From Fragilariopsis cylindrus CCMP1102 (lineage: Eukaryota; Bacillariophyta; Bacillariophyceae; Bacillariales; Bacillariaceae), in the NCBI GenBank assembly GCA_900095095.1, contig FMBT01000598.1, positions 1 through 39,392 on the forward strand: a stretch of 39,392 bases of DNA, given 5' to 3'. The stretch's first letter is position 1. Every line of letters begins with the position of its first letter. This document shows positions 19,785 through 30,419 of this stretch, piece by piece. Both the position numbers and the translations under genes were made by a program. The notes under the pieces were generated by a model. That model did no database searches, was not told the DNA's origin, and worked only from the letters and a program-made list of their open reading frames with translations.

Positions 19785-22613
19785 ATGGCACTAAAGGATC
19801 AAATCCGTAAAAGGATTGCGGCTCCACCAACGGATCCTCCAGAAGAAAGAAGAAGTAGCGGTATCACAAACGGGACCTTCCAAACAAATGTTGGCTATCG
19901 GAATGGTTTTGAAAGAAGAAGAAAACGACGTAAAAGCATCAGTGATCGAAGATCGTCGCTATTTATCGGTATTGCTGTTGTAATGATCGGGACAGTTTTA
20001 TCGCTGGTTTTAATTACCATTATGACACGCTACTTCTCATCCTCGTCTTCTTTAATAGGAGGAGGAGGAGAGTGTATTGAGAGTCTTATCAATGGTGTTC
20101 CAAGAAATATATATACATGGTGCTACAAAAATCAAAGTAGAAGAAGACTCGGTAGAAATATACTATCGTTGGGATCTAGTGGTTCAGTAGAAAGGATCGT
20201 ACGCGATAAATCTGGTAAGGACGTAGCGAAAAATCCGAATGAATTGATAGCTGTCATCAATTCACACGATCACCTGATAATGAACGAGATTGTCGCAGAG
20301 GATCAGGATGAATTATGCTACGCTGACTTCTCAAAGCCAAAGACGATTGAGATGACTCCAACTATTGCAGTTCGACCTGTGGTTGGTCCATGCAACTACG
20401 AATACCCAAAATTTACGGCTCCTCGAGAAGGTTATGAGGGTGGCATCGACTACTATTTTTTCCGCGATGTTGACCAGACTAAATTCTCAGACGAATTGAA
20501 ATGTTTTAACGAATGTCTTGACCGTGTCTTGGTCGATCCCAACCAGTTGACGAAATCAAAAAATGGTGAGAGGAGCATGAGTGAGCTCCAACCAAACGAC
20601 AAGGTCGCCGTTGATAATATTATGCTGATCGAGGCTGCAAGGGATGGATTGACCCTAACGGTGGAGAAGCTGATGGTCAAATATAATCTAGATCCTCTCT
20701 ATAGGCAGGTACGGAATGATCCGGGCAATGGTAGAAGTCTAAATGCCATACAGGAGGCTTTACGGGGTGGGTATGCTGAGATTGTCAAGGTTTTGACCAA
20801 TGGAGATAGTTCCATAATTATCGATGATTATGATCGGTCCGTTGAGGATTATATAAAGATGAAGGGATCACCTATCTCTGCCTACGACGCGAAGCACGTC
20901 CTCGGTATTGAAGTAGCAGAAGAAAGTGGTAGTCGTCAGCAGCAACGGGGTACTACGCATAGGGACAGTAAAGGCAGCAAAAAATCAGGATGGAACGAAA
21001 CTACCGCGAATCCGGTTAATGATTACTGTGATTTTGATGTTGTCGATGGAGACTTGTCAGCAGAGATTTTCTACAGGGACTACTTCATTCCTGGCCGTCC
21101 AGTATCAATGAGAGGACAAGCTTCTGAGATGGAACTCAATATGTTCTCCAAAAAAAGTTGGAAGAGGACTGAAAAATTCCACCCAGATGAATTATTTAAG
21201 GTCGGTCCCCAAGCGTACCCGTCTCTAACAGGTCAAGAGTCCTGTAGTGAAGAGATGTCAATTCGGGATATGGAGAATGGAGCTGTTTGTGAGGAGATGC
21301 CAGAAAAGCCAATGCTTCACGCGTTACACCCTGAATCTTCCGATTTTGAAGAGCTCTACCCAGCATACGATGGCAATATCCTTGATTCGAGGGGTGGATT
21401 CCGTACCATCAAGAAGTGGTTCCCATTTGCCGAGAAGGAAAGTGATCTAACCTGGCAGGTATTCTTTGGTGGCGACAGATCTGGAGCCACCTACCATTGG
21501 CATGAGGCTGCCTTCAACATTTTATACGTGGGCACAAAAGAATGGAAAGTTGTACCACCACTCTACAGAGGTTGGTCGGGTATGACTGCCGAGAAGGCAT
21601 CAAAAGCGCTTGATGAGAAGATTACTCTATCGTGCGTTCAGCAACCAGGAGATTTGCTTTATATCCCCACTTACTGGGGTCACAATACATTCAATCACGG
21701 GTTCACCATTGGCGCGGCCGCAATTCTTTCGAAATCTGCCCAGATGGGAGGTAAATCCTTGAGGGGCGTAAAGCTTTCTGATGAGAAAAAGAGTAACGAC
21801 GACGACGATAACGACAACGATAACGACAACGACAACGACAACGACATATCAGATTTGAGTATGACGGATCTGCCTGAAAACAGCGAGGAGAAGGTCTCTT
21901 TCTTGTTCGTACACATCAACAAAACTGGGGGTACGAGTCTCATCAGAATGTTTGAAGAACGGTGCGAGGAAGAGTATTCTGGTGGTCAATGGTTGGATGA
22001 AGATAATAATCACCATCGTGCCTTTCACGCAACGGCACATGCATATATAGATTATTATGGAAGGAAGACCTGGGACGATGCATATACATTCGCCGTCGTT
22101 AGACATCCTCTTGCTAGACAGGTGTCCAACTTCTTCTTCCTTGCCAGTACAGGCTGCCAACAAGATGGAAGCAAATGTAAAGAAAGACTTATTCCAACGC
22201 TCGACATTAGTTTCATGTCCGACAAAGATAAGATGGATGCCTTCCATAAATGGATTCTCAACGTCTACAGGAGTTTCCCACCTGATAGCGCTGATCATTA
22301 TAGGTTTGGTGCAGCCGGACATGGGAACGAGGTGTATGATACCTTTAGTAGTACACAGACCAGCTGGCTTGTAGATCCTAATGGTAAGTTGGTTGTAAAG
22401 GAAATATTCCACCTTGAAGATCTCAGTGCAGATATATCTAAGCTTGCCGAGAATATTCCATGCCTCAATAGAGGTCCACTTGAAATGGATCACAGCAACA
22501 AGACTCCTAACTACCCTGAATATATGCTATTTGCAAAGAACGAACAGACAAGAAGCATTATTAACGAGATCTTTGCCGATGATTTCAAAAATTTCGGCTA
22601 CGAGCCAATATAA
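19785..22613 (+). CDS. Type II membrane protein: ankyrin-like, JmjC/cupin-like and sulfotransferase domains
   Basis: Predicted 942 residues, single exon. A basic cytosolic tail (RRRKRRKS, 44-51) precedes one membrane segment (about 59-80), giving Golgi/ER type II topology with the rest lumenal. Residues 276-365 resemble two ankyrin-like helix pairs (NIMLIEAARDGLT; EALRGGYAEIVKVL). Residues 415-650 are a JmjC/cupin-8-like fold: ATYHWHEAAFNILYVGTKEW (568-587) carries the HxHxE-type iron ligands, and the distal His is in YWGHNTFN (630-637). After an Asp-Asn microsatellite linker (671-687), residues 702-942 form a sulfotransferase-2-like domain, with the PAPS 5' site FVHINKTGGTSL (708-719) and 3' site VVRHPLARQVS (771-781). 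It probably sulfates glycans or secreted proteins, while the JmjC-like part may hydroxylate a lumenal target. Both functions are inferred from family. All key motifs look intact. Confidence 0.88.
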   Translation: MALKDQIRKRIAAPPTDPPEERRSSGITNGTFQTNVGYRNGFERRRKRRKSISDRRSSLFIGIAVVMIGTVLSLVLITIMTRYFSSSSSLIGGGGECIESLINGVPRNIYTWCYKNQSRRRLGRNILSLGSSGSVERIVRDKSGKDVAKNPNELIAVINSHDHLIMNEIVAEDQDELCYADFSKPKTIEMTPTIAVRPVVGPCNYEYPKFTAPREGYEGGIDYYFFRDVDQTKFSDELKCFNECLDRVLVDPNQLTKSKNGERSMSELQPNDKVAVDNIMLIEAARDGLTLTVEKLMVKYNLDPLYRQVRNDPGNGRSLNAIQEALRGGYAEIVKVLTNGDSSIIIDDYDRSVEDYIKMKGSPISAYDAKHVLGIEVAEESGSRQQQRGTTHRDSKGSKKSGWNETTANPVNDYCDFDVVDGDLSAEIFYRDYFIPGRPVSMRGQASEMELNMFSKKSWKRTEKFHPDELFKVGPQAYPSLTGQESCSEEMSIRDMENGAVCEEMPEKPMLHALHPESSDFEELYPAYDGNILDSRGGFRTIKKWFPFAEKESDLTWQVFFGGDRSGATYHWHEAAFNILYVGTKEWKVVPPLYRGWSGMTAEKASKALDEKITLSCVQQPGDLLYIPTYWGHNTFNHGFTIGAAAILSKSAQMGGKSLRGVKLSDEKKSNDDDDNDNDNDNDNDNDISDLSMTDLPENSEEKVSFLFVHINKTGGTSLIRMFEERCEEEYSGGQWLDEDNNHHRAFHATAHAYIDYYGRKTWDDAYTFAVVRHPLARQVSNFFFLASTGCQQDGSKCKERLIPTLDISFMSDKDKMDAFHKWILNVYRSFPPDSADHYRFGAAGHGNEVYDTFSSTQTSWLVDPNGKLVVKEIFHLEDLSADISKLAENIPCLNRGPLEMDHSNKTPNYPEYMLFAKNEQTRSIINEIFADDFKNFGYEPI
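21797..21846 (+). repeat. Coding (GACAAC)n microsatellite
   Basis: Imperfect gacgac/gacaac repeats encoding alternating Asp-Asn as the linker between the JmjC-like and sulfotransferase domains. The unit is a multiple of three, so length changes keep the frame. Confidence 0.9.
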
Positions 22614-23052
22614 TAATTGTACACGGTTCTTGAATCAATACTATTACATACACCATGATGGTGACGACACGTCCGTCTCTTGCCTACTTAATAATAGCAA
22701 TAACTGTAAGATAATTAGAAACAGCATTAGATTTAAAGTCATAGAAGTGATACGCAGCAGAAACAATCCAAACGAAATCTATCAATATTAGGTAGCTATC
22801 AAACTACTGCAATTTTTACCTAGCCTATTATCATTGAGCATTAACCAACTAGTACTAGCTAGACGACAGAGGGGAAAAGGGTCAACGATATACACTAGCG
22901 TACGGTAAAAGAGATCTCTCCTCTATCATGTGTAACCATGATATCAGCTAGTCAATTGATTTTTAATATTTTAAATGTTATCTGTTATATGTAATCTGTC
23001 TTCTTATTTATTTATGTTTGTATGTATATATGGATGGATGGATGTTTATATA

Positions 23053-23094
<42 letters not shown>

Positions 23095-23185
23095 GATGAA
23101 GGGAGTACATCGTTCTCCTTTATATATGATAGGCCGTACTAATGAGTGAGATCTTCCAAACTTAACTTGTCCTCAAATGTCATAT
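22614..23185. other. Convergent 3' spacer with TA microsatellite
   Basis: No coding sequence. A (TA)n tract of about 37 bp runs from 23055 to 23091, preceded by tggatggatgg repeats near 23031. It lies between the stops of the sulfotransferase fusion and the DEP/armadillo gene, so it contains both 3' UTRs. Confidence 0.7.
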
Positions 23186-26100
23186 TTACCAGCGAGACGA
23201 CAAAGTTGCTAGGGCAGCACGACCCCTCTCCCTAATCTCGTCACTGTGGGCGTGTCTCTTCATCGATTGTTTGATCAATTCTGTGCCACCCCATAGATCT
23301 ATGTGATTTTTGGTATCGATATTTGATGATGCCAGCTGCCCGAGAACTAAACAACATAAAGATTGAATTTCTTCTGTCTCGAAATGTTGCTCCATCGCAC
23401 CTATGATATTCATGACACCACACAGCTTGACTAGTTCGGTACGGCTTTGACCTCCGGCATCTACAATGATTCGTAACTGGTCCATGGCGCCCCAAACAAT
23501 ATCATATTTATTACTTGTCAACCCTTTCTGTAGAATTTGCTTGATGCGCTCCGACGAAAACTCAGAAGGAACCCAGTTGGAGTCATTGCCATTGTCTTCC
23601 TCTTTCATCGGATGCGAATAACCTTGGTGTAGAGAATCATTCTCCGAAGTAACACTTAATCGCCTGTTGCTTCTACGACTCGGATTCCGGTTCGAGTAGT
23701 CTTCGTCCATTGTAATCTGGGTCATTTCATCGTCATCTACTGGTACTGTTTTTCTTTGAAAACTAACGCAAGGCCGATGGTCTTCGGAATGCGATTGATT
23801 TCCGCAATGCGATTGGTCTTCGTGGTACGATTGGTTCTCATCTTCGCAATACGATTGATCTTCGCAAATTGGAGGCATTGAATCCGTACGAAGTGAAAGC
23901 ATACGTTTGGATAGTTTTGCTTCCTGTTCTGACTCCAGTTCTGGTCCTGGTCCGTATTTCAGAGACTTGGCAGAACGAAACTTTCGTGGGTCTTGATAGT
24001 TATCAGTCTGATCTTCAGCGATAGATTCCGAACAAACCGTTTCTTCCTCGAAGCAACTTCCTTCTTCTCCTTCTTCGGTTCCCTCTTCAGCGACGGTGAC
24101 ATACGTGTAGTCGTCATCATATTGATCATCATCACCGTTGCCATCAAGAATGTTGCTGTCAAAAATGCTACTTCCAACGTAACTACCGAGGTAGCTACCG
24201 ACGTAGCTACTGTAGCTGGTATCCTCATCGTAATCAGCATCGCCATCGTGGACCGAAAACTCATCGAGTTTTGGGAGAGATGAGTGGAAGGCGTTGTCTA
24301 CATCATCGATGGTAGTTTCGTCGTCCAACACCATAGTGGAAGTCTTCATCATCGAGTTGGGTATTGCTGGTATTGCTGGTGGTGGTGGTGGCGGTGGTGA
24401 TGTTGCTCCTGTTATATAATTACAAACACCATTAAAGTTGCGATCATGAATCGCTTCTTGGTAGAATTGGTCATCCTCGATAGCTTGCATGATATCACTA
24501 CTGTTACTACTACAGCTCGCACCACTGTAACTGTAGTCATTTCCGCTATGGTCGAAGTTCCCTGACTGTCGTAATTCCTCTCCGAAAAGATATATCTCGT
24601 CGTTGTTCTCTTGTTCTTCGTCGTCGGGTGGAAAATTAGGTAGAATGCTAGAAGCATTTCGAACACCACGAGCCAACCGATGCTTTGTAGCCACGGCCTT
24701 GACATTGGTATGCTGCTTTTTATCGTTACTAAAGTTGTCTTCGTCGTAGAGTTGACGATGCTCTACCATGGTGGAAATATCATACGAGACAATAATATCG
24801 TCGTCGTCGTCCTCCTCATTATCGACAGGGTTTTTGCTACTGTCGCAGCTACTGCGATGGACATGAAGATAAGGCTGTTGTTCTTTTTCTATGGGAATAT
24901 CATCTACGATATCAACATCATCGAAAGTAGGCACACTTCTATTATCCACTGTTGGTAGTTCCATCGCCGGTACCATAAATTCAACTTCCTGGTCCCGTGT
25001 ATTGTGAGTTTGCCAGTCATAATCCGAGAGATCGATCTCGACGTTATTACTACTGCCACTACTGGAACTGTTGCCATCAACGAGAGGAGCAGGTCCTTTC
25101 CAAACACGTTCTTGTTGTTGATTCTTTCTGGTGGTTACTGTAATGGAGGCGATGGTTTTTTTAATGTCGTTCTCCTCATACTCTGCGTCTTCTTCAACAG
25201 TATTAACAGTAGTACTGATTGTCTTGCTCTTGTACTTCTTAATTGTATTCGTCGTACAGGCGGTATCCTTCAGAGTATTGCTCGTTGTGGTTTCTACTCT
25301 TGTGCTTGTGCTTGTCTTCTTTCCCGTGATGAATTCAGTCCAAACGGAATTGTTTTCGTCACCATCGGTAGGTAAAAGAGCATTACTCGTGATGAGCTCA
25401 TCTAAGGACATAAAATGATCACCAGGATCGGAATCTTCCTCGTTCCTATCCTTGTCGTCATCGCTACTGTTGCGATCGTCATCGATACTGTTGCTGTTAT
25501 CAGTATTTTCGTTATCGCCGTTGTCGCTATCATCGTCGTCGTAGCTTTGATCAATGCTACCACCTTTATTGTTATCATCATCATCAATCGATATATCCGA
25601 TGGTAATAATGAATTCTTCCTACTTGCTAACATCGTCACTGATGGTGCCGATGATAACATGTTATTTTGCGGAATCATCGTCTTGGATATAAAATATTGT
25701 AATTCATTCACAACATAATCATAGTTCCCAACAACGTCATCAGAATGATTTAGTCTCAGTTGGTCTTTAATTACTGGTAATAACCGATCTTTCGTTGTTG
25801 TTTTCGTTGTTTTCGTTGTTGTTGTTGCTGCTGACTTCAATTTAGAACTCTTGCTCTCACTACTACTACTACTACTCATCGTCGTTTTCTTCTTCTTCCT
25901 GGGCTTCAATGATGGACTTTTATCATTGGAAGTCTCATCACCGTCCGATAATGATGCCTTATCGGAATTCTTCTTCTTCTTCTTCTTCGGTGACAATGAT
26001 GAGGTCTTAGTCGAAGAACTTTTGGTAGATTTTTTCTTCTTTGGGGACGATGAAAAGGAGGATGTCAATGGCGATGATGATGGCGATGATGATGATGATG

Positions 26101-27904
26101 GTGGTGCGGCAAACATTTCCTCGAATGCGCTCTTCTTCTGGTTCTTATCCTCATTCTTTTTAATGCACTTCTTCTCCTTATTATTCTTATTCTTACTTCT
26201 CTTGCTCTTCTTGATGTTCTTCTTCTGCTCTCCACCATTACCACCCCCACGACCATTATTAGAACTCGTCCTACTAGTAGATCCAGCAAAAGGAGGGGCA
26301 GGTATGTTCTTCTCTTCAGTACTACTACTGCTACTACTACTATTAGATCCATTAAAAGTAGGACAGATAATAGAAGGAGGTGAAGGTAATAAACGTCGTC
26401 GTGTTGTTGTTATCATTGATCCACTTCCTCTATTATCAACGATGATCGAAGGAGGGGATGGTAAATAGTAGTGTTCATGTCCACGTCGTTGTTGTTGTTG
26501 TTGCTGTTTGTTATTATTAGTAGCGTTAGTATTATTGCTGCTACTAGTACCAAAACTTGTGGTGGTAGTAGTACATACCGATAACGGTGCCGTTGTTTCA
26601 CACTCTTCTTCTTCTACTATTGATGCGATAGAAATAGCAGTAGCAGTAGCAGAGGTCTTGTTTTTGTTCTTGTTCTTGTTCCTGGTGACGATGATGCCGT
26701 TGTTGTTTTTCTTCAATTTCGATTTCGATTTGTTCTCGTTTTTCTTCCTGTTGTTCTTATTCGATGGTATTGTTGTCTTCTTTTTTTTAGTAGTTGATTT
26801 TTTTTTCGTTGCTGCTGACGGCTTCATCGTTTTCGTTGCTTCGTCAATATCGTCATCAATAATAGATAGAACGCCTGGCCCGAATCGGTAGAATGCATTT
26901 TCATCATCAGCGAATAGTATATCATATTTATCGTCACTATCATCGTAGACGTAGTCATTATCATTATCGTTGTCGTTAGAACAGGAATCAATAATATTAT
27001 CACCACCAGCAGCAGTAGTAGTAGCAGCAGTAGCTGCAGCAGTAGAGTCATTAAAACTGCCACAACTACCACCAAGTAATAACGTTTGAGCAATTCCTGC
27101 ATTCTTCTTCTGATTACTATTCATCTTCATTTTTTTCTTGATACCATTCACATTCGAAAATAAATTCAATTTATGTGCTAATATATTTCCTAATAGAACA
27201 ACCTCCTTTCGCTTTCTTGAATTTGAATTAGAATTTGACGTTTGTGATTCATCAAGTAATCGTCCATCCAAAATGATTGAATCAATAATATCTTTACCAA
27301 CAAATACATTACGATATAATTTATTATTATTATTAAAAGAAGAAGAATGATTACTTATAACTCCTTTCAATATTCCAGGCGTAGAACTACCTCCATATTT
27401 TGTATTGTTTGTGTTCGTGTTTGTTTCGCCTTGTTTCCGACGATCCGCTACAGTAGCTAACCTAAAAAATATTCCTGCCTTTTCTTCTAATGTTAAAAAA
27501 GACGTTTTAGAATCGTTGTTGTTACCATCGACGATATTATAATGATCCTCCTCCTCGTCTCCCTCGTCTTCCTGCTTTGAATCATCCTCGTCATCATTAT
27601 CGTCGTCATCATCGTCATCGTCGTCATCATTCGTTGTAGTAGTAGAATCAGAATTATACAGATCATCATCATCATCACTACCGTCACCGCTGCCGTGGAA
27701 GAGATCAAGCGTCGAAAAGTCAGAGACGAGCTGTCGTTGTACGAGATGTCGTTGTCGTTGTTGTTGTGGTACATGATGTAATTGTGGTCGTCGTTGTGGT
27801 GGTTGTGGTTGTAACTTGTATGGGATAGTAGTAGTATCACTACGTGTAGTAACAGTATTATTACTACTGTTGTTGCTGTTGTTGTTGTTGACGCGAAAGA
27901 CCAT
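23186..27904 (-). CDS. Large low-complexity protein with split DEP domain and C-terminal armadillo-like repeats
   Basis: Predicted 1572 residues in one exon, ATG at 27904. A DEP-like domain starts near residue 141 (EKAGIFFRLAT) and continues through LYRNVFVGKDIIDSIILDGR (196-215), VVLLGNILAHKLNLFSNVN (235-253) and, after a Ser/Ala/Asn insert, ENAFYRFGPG (about 336-345). Its conserved parts are in order but separated by low-complexity insertions. Residues of about 360-700 are Lys/Ser-rich and basic, with repeated KKKK blocks typical of nuclear or nucleolar proteins. The middle is acidic and Ser/Asn-rich. The last 125 residues (ERIKQILQKGL..., CCLVLGQLASS, GRAALATLSSRW) look like two or three armadillo-type helices. 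DEP domains often bind membranes or G-protein partners. The role here is unknown. Most of the protein is predicted disordered. A short D-Q-S-Y/H-C-E-D repeat encoded at about 23790-23870 reads EDQSYCEDENQSYHEDQSHC. Confidence 0.8.
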   Translation of the reverse strand: MVFRVNNNNSNNSSNNTVTTRSDTTTIPYKLQPQPPQRRPQLHHVPQQQRQRHLVQRQLVSDFSTLDLFHGSGDGSDDDDDLYNSDSTTTTNDDDDDDDDDDNDDEDDSKQEDEGDEEEDHYNIVDGNNNDSKTSFLTLEEKAGIFFRLATVADRRKQGETNTNTNNTKYGGSSTPGILKGVISNHSSSFNNNNKLYRNVFVGKDIIDSIILDGRLLDESQTSNSNSNSRKRKEVVLLGNILAHKLNLFSNVNGIKKKMKMNSNQKKNAGIAQTLLLGGSCGSFNDSTAAATAATTTAAGGDNIIDSCSNDNDNDNDYVYDDSDDKYDILFADDENAFYRFGPGVLSIIDDDIDEATKTMKPSAATKKKSTTKKKKTTIPSNKNNRKKNENKSKSKLKKNNNGIIVTRNKNKNKNKTSATATAISIASIVEEEECETTAPLSVCTTTTTSFGTSSSNNTNATNNNKQQQQQQRRGHEHYYLPSPPSIIVDNRGSGSMITTTRRRLLPSPPSIICPTFNGSNSSSSSSSTEEKNIPAPPFAGSTSRTSSNNGRGGGNGGEQKKNIKKSKRSKNKNNKEKKCIKKNEDKNQKKSAFEEMFAAPPSSSSSPSSSPLTSSFSSSPKKKKSTKSSSTKTSSLSPKKKKKKNSDKASLSDGDETSNDKSPSLKPRKKKKTTMSSSSSSESKSSKLKSAATTTTKTTKTTTKDRLLPVIKDQLRLNHSDDVVGNYDYVVNELQYFISKTMIPQNNMLSSAPSVTMLASRKNSLLPSDISIDDDDNNKGGSIDQSYDDDDSDNGDNENTDNSNSIDDDRNSSDDDKDRNEEDSDPGDHFMSLDELITSNALLPTDGDENNSVWTEFITGKKTSTSTRVETTTSNTLKDTACTTNTIKKYKSKTISTTVNTVEEDAEYEENDIKKTIASITVTTRKNQQQERVWKGPAPLVDGNSSSSGSSNNVEIDLSDYDWQTHNTRDQEVEFMVPAMELPTVDNRSVPTFDDVDIVDDIPIEKEQQPYLHVHRSSCDSSKNPVDNEEDDDDDIIVSYDISTMVEHRQLYDEDNFSNDKKQHTNVKAVATKHRLARGVRNASSILPNFPPDDEEQENNDEIYLFGEELRQSGNFDHSGNDYSYSGASCSSNSSDIMQAIEDDQFYQEAIHDRNFNGVCNYITGATSPPPPPPPAIPAIPNSMMKTSTMVLDDETTIDDVDNAFHSSLPKLDEFSVHDGDADYDEDTSYSSYVGSYLGSYVGSSIFDSNILDGNGDDDQYDDDYTYVTVAEEGTEEGEEGSCFEEETVCSESIAEDQTDNYQDPRKFRSAKSLKYGPGPELESEQEAKLSKRMLSLRTDSMPPICEDQSYCEDENQSYHEDQSHCGNQSHSEDHRPCVSFQRKTVPVDDDEMTQITMDEDYSNRNPSRRSNRRLSVTSENDSLHQGYSHPMKEEDNGNDSNWVPSEFSSERIKQILQKGLTSNKYDIVWGAMDQLRIIVDAGGQSRTELVKLCGVMNIIGAMEQHFETEEIQSLCCLVLGQLASSNIDTKNHIDLWGGTELIKQSMKRHAHSDEIRERGRAALATLSSRW

Positions 27905-29787
27905 GATGAGGAAGGGCGCGGATTGATAGGATCTCAGAGCAATCTTATTTTATGTGCCTTTTCTTTTCTTGTAATCAGTAAAGAATGCAATGCTCGCGTT
28001 GTTGTATTGTGTTGTACGTTCTTGACTACGACCGTAGCACACAATCAGTAGTACAGTACTGCAGTTGATGGATGTGAAATAAAGGGCGGTGTGTTTTAGG
28101 AGTTGTGCGGCGGTCGAGAAATGAAGTCATGAGAGAAACATACAAGATTGAAGGGCTTATCTTAATTATCGAACTGAAAAAAGTAGTGTCATTGTACATT
28201 AATTTACGACTAACTAACGTCACACTTCAACATTTTTATTATTGCATTGAATGGAGCGCAATAAGTTACCGTAATGCAATTTTTATTTTTGGTGGGTGTA
28301 AAGTGTGTGGTATGGTATGTGCGCGGTGTGTGGTGTGTGTGTGCCTGACTTCAACATTGTAATGCTTCTCAAACTTTTACAGACTACTACTACTGTATGC
28401 CTCTGTATACACACAGCATAGCACAGCACAGCATATCAGTAGATTTAAGAAAGGGTAGATATGGAATCATTCATAAACAACATAACATCCATCCATTCAA
28501 ATCTGTCTGACAACATTGTTCTTGTCTTTTTTGTCTTATAAGTTACTTACAGATATAAATGTCTGTTGTTGTTGCTGTCTTTTGCAAAAAATTGTTGTGG
28601 TTGTTACACTGTTCTTATTTCTATCAATTGCCTTTTAATAAAACAGAATACAAGATATATATTGTCCAGAGAACTATTGATACGTCAAATCAGTACTCAA
28701 AGCGTATCATACATAGTAGAAATAAAAGTTTCCTTCAAAAGAGATCATCAAGCAAATTGTTGCATGTCGAGAGATATACAGGACATATCCTCAGAGACAA
28801 CAAATGGCGAGATCTGCTCCTATCAATATTCATCTATAACCTGTTTTTTATGAGGATCTCTCTGATGTCTAGATAAATTATAACAACTACTAGGCTATGG
28901 ATCTTCTAATAAAGGAGGGGAATTGAGCAAGGTCTTGAAGAGACAGCAATGAGTCTTCCCTTTTTACTTTATGAATGAGAGACTAATTCTGAAGGATGTA
29001 TGTAGACAAGTATAATGGTTGGTATGTTTTATGTTCTGACAAAATTCTTCCACCAAAGGTGTCTATAATCTTTATATAAGTACTTCACCATGTTATAGTA
29101 TAAACATAAATTAACCTGCATTTTGTTTAACCCTTGATGTACTCTTTTATAGAATAAAAGTCACAAAATTTTGAGACTGTCCAATTATTTCCTATCATTT
29201 ATGCATAATACCACAAGATCCATATCATTTCTTGATGTATTGTCATTTGGTGATTTTCACTATACATGTTAAATCATTGATTGTTAGCTATATTTGCCTG
29301 CCAATGATTTTAAATAGTAGACTTCTTTGTGATTAGTATCACCTATCAGATACCAGTATGCAACCAATCCAACCTAACATGATCATCATAGCTTAGTTGG
29401 TGATCCTACAAAAATTTTAAAAATCTACTAAAATTTTGTTTTTGTGTAAGTAAGTACACGGATATATAATTCAAGCAAAAGTTCTCAAGGTCCAGGAAAC
29501 AGAGGAAAATATATCAACTTTGTTACAGAAACAGTGTGTTGCACAAGTAATTAAGTAAGCCACCACTATAGAATTTGCCAACGCTCACCCCATACCAAGA
29601 AAATTAGTAGATTTTTGCGCTGTAGGTACCAAGATAGAAAGTCTTGAATTGCCAGACAGGCTCTTGGTTGAATTGGGCATGTTCCGCACGGATCTGTGTA
29701 CCTCTTATTTACTGTGTTTTAAAAGGATTCATGCTATGGCTCGCAGTGTTGAGCCACTTTTTTGGGTTAATTTTCCTCCATTTTTGT

Positions 29788-30233
29788 TCAAATATTAGCT
29801 TTATTAGGAGCTTGCAAATCCACTAAACAACCCATGCACAGGCTTGCTAGCTCTCCATGGGGCTAATATTTGAGAAAAATCACCAATGTGCACCAATATA
29901 CAGGAAAAAGAGAATCATGCCTCTACGGCACATTGGTGCGCTGCTGATACTGGAGACACCCCTGTCTCCAGTCCATTATTACACATGGAATCAAACTACC
30001 GCCCACAAACTTGGATCGTTTGAGTGGAAGCTATTTGAATATTGACTGCATTTCTAGGTATATAAACTTGCTTCTCTACTAACTACAAAGAGACACCCAT
30101 TGAATCAAAAAAGACGAATAATGGAACAACGCACACCCATTGCTACCTCTTCACCACATTGACAGTTCAAATACTTGAACTTGCTGATTAGACAGGACAT
30201 TATAAATCATGGAATCAAACTAGCACCCAGGGT
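29788..30233. repeat. Cluster of inverted repeats
   Basis: Four hairpin-capable pairs lie in sequence. Arms 29788-29817 and 29844-29873 share tcaaatattagc and an agct-tgcaa end, with a mismatched middle. Arms near 29882 and 29930 share caccaatgtgc as an inverted copy. ggagaca-cccc-tgtctcc sits at about 29952-29969. gcaccc-a-gggtgc lies at about 30221-30233. They could be one folded mobile element (MITE-like) or a structured transcript. No conserved RNA family is recognised. Confidence 0.45.
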
Positions 30234-30312
30234 GCTCATCTCCTCTTAAGCTGTTGTAATTACAGAGCAAATGTTAACAGGATTCCTGTTATAAGGAATT
30301 TTGCAGTATTTT

Positions 30313-30333
30313 ACGCGTGTTAATAACACGCGT
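30313..30333. repeat. Perfect palindrome with MluI-type ends
   Basis: acgcgtgtta, one A, then taacacgcgt: ten-base arms that match exactly, one-base centre. Each arm starts with ACGCGT. It stands alone between the hairpin cluster and the tRNA-like element, with no gene start nearby. Confidence 0.8.
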
Positions 30334-30419
30334 TAATTTGAAGAAGAAATTTTCAAAAATAAAATGAAAATCTTTGGAAGCTGATAATAATAATAATACC
30401 AGTGCAAAATTGTACAAAA

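Noticed and set aside
25851..26468. 205-codon hydrophobic plus-strand ORF
   Set aside because: It is the antisense of Lys/Ser/Asp repeats of the DEP/armadillo gene; the composition is explained by that strand.
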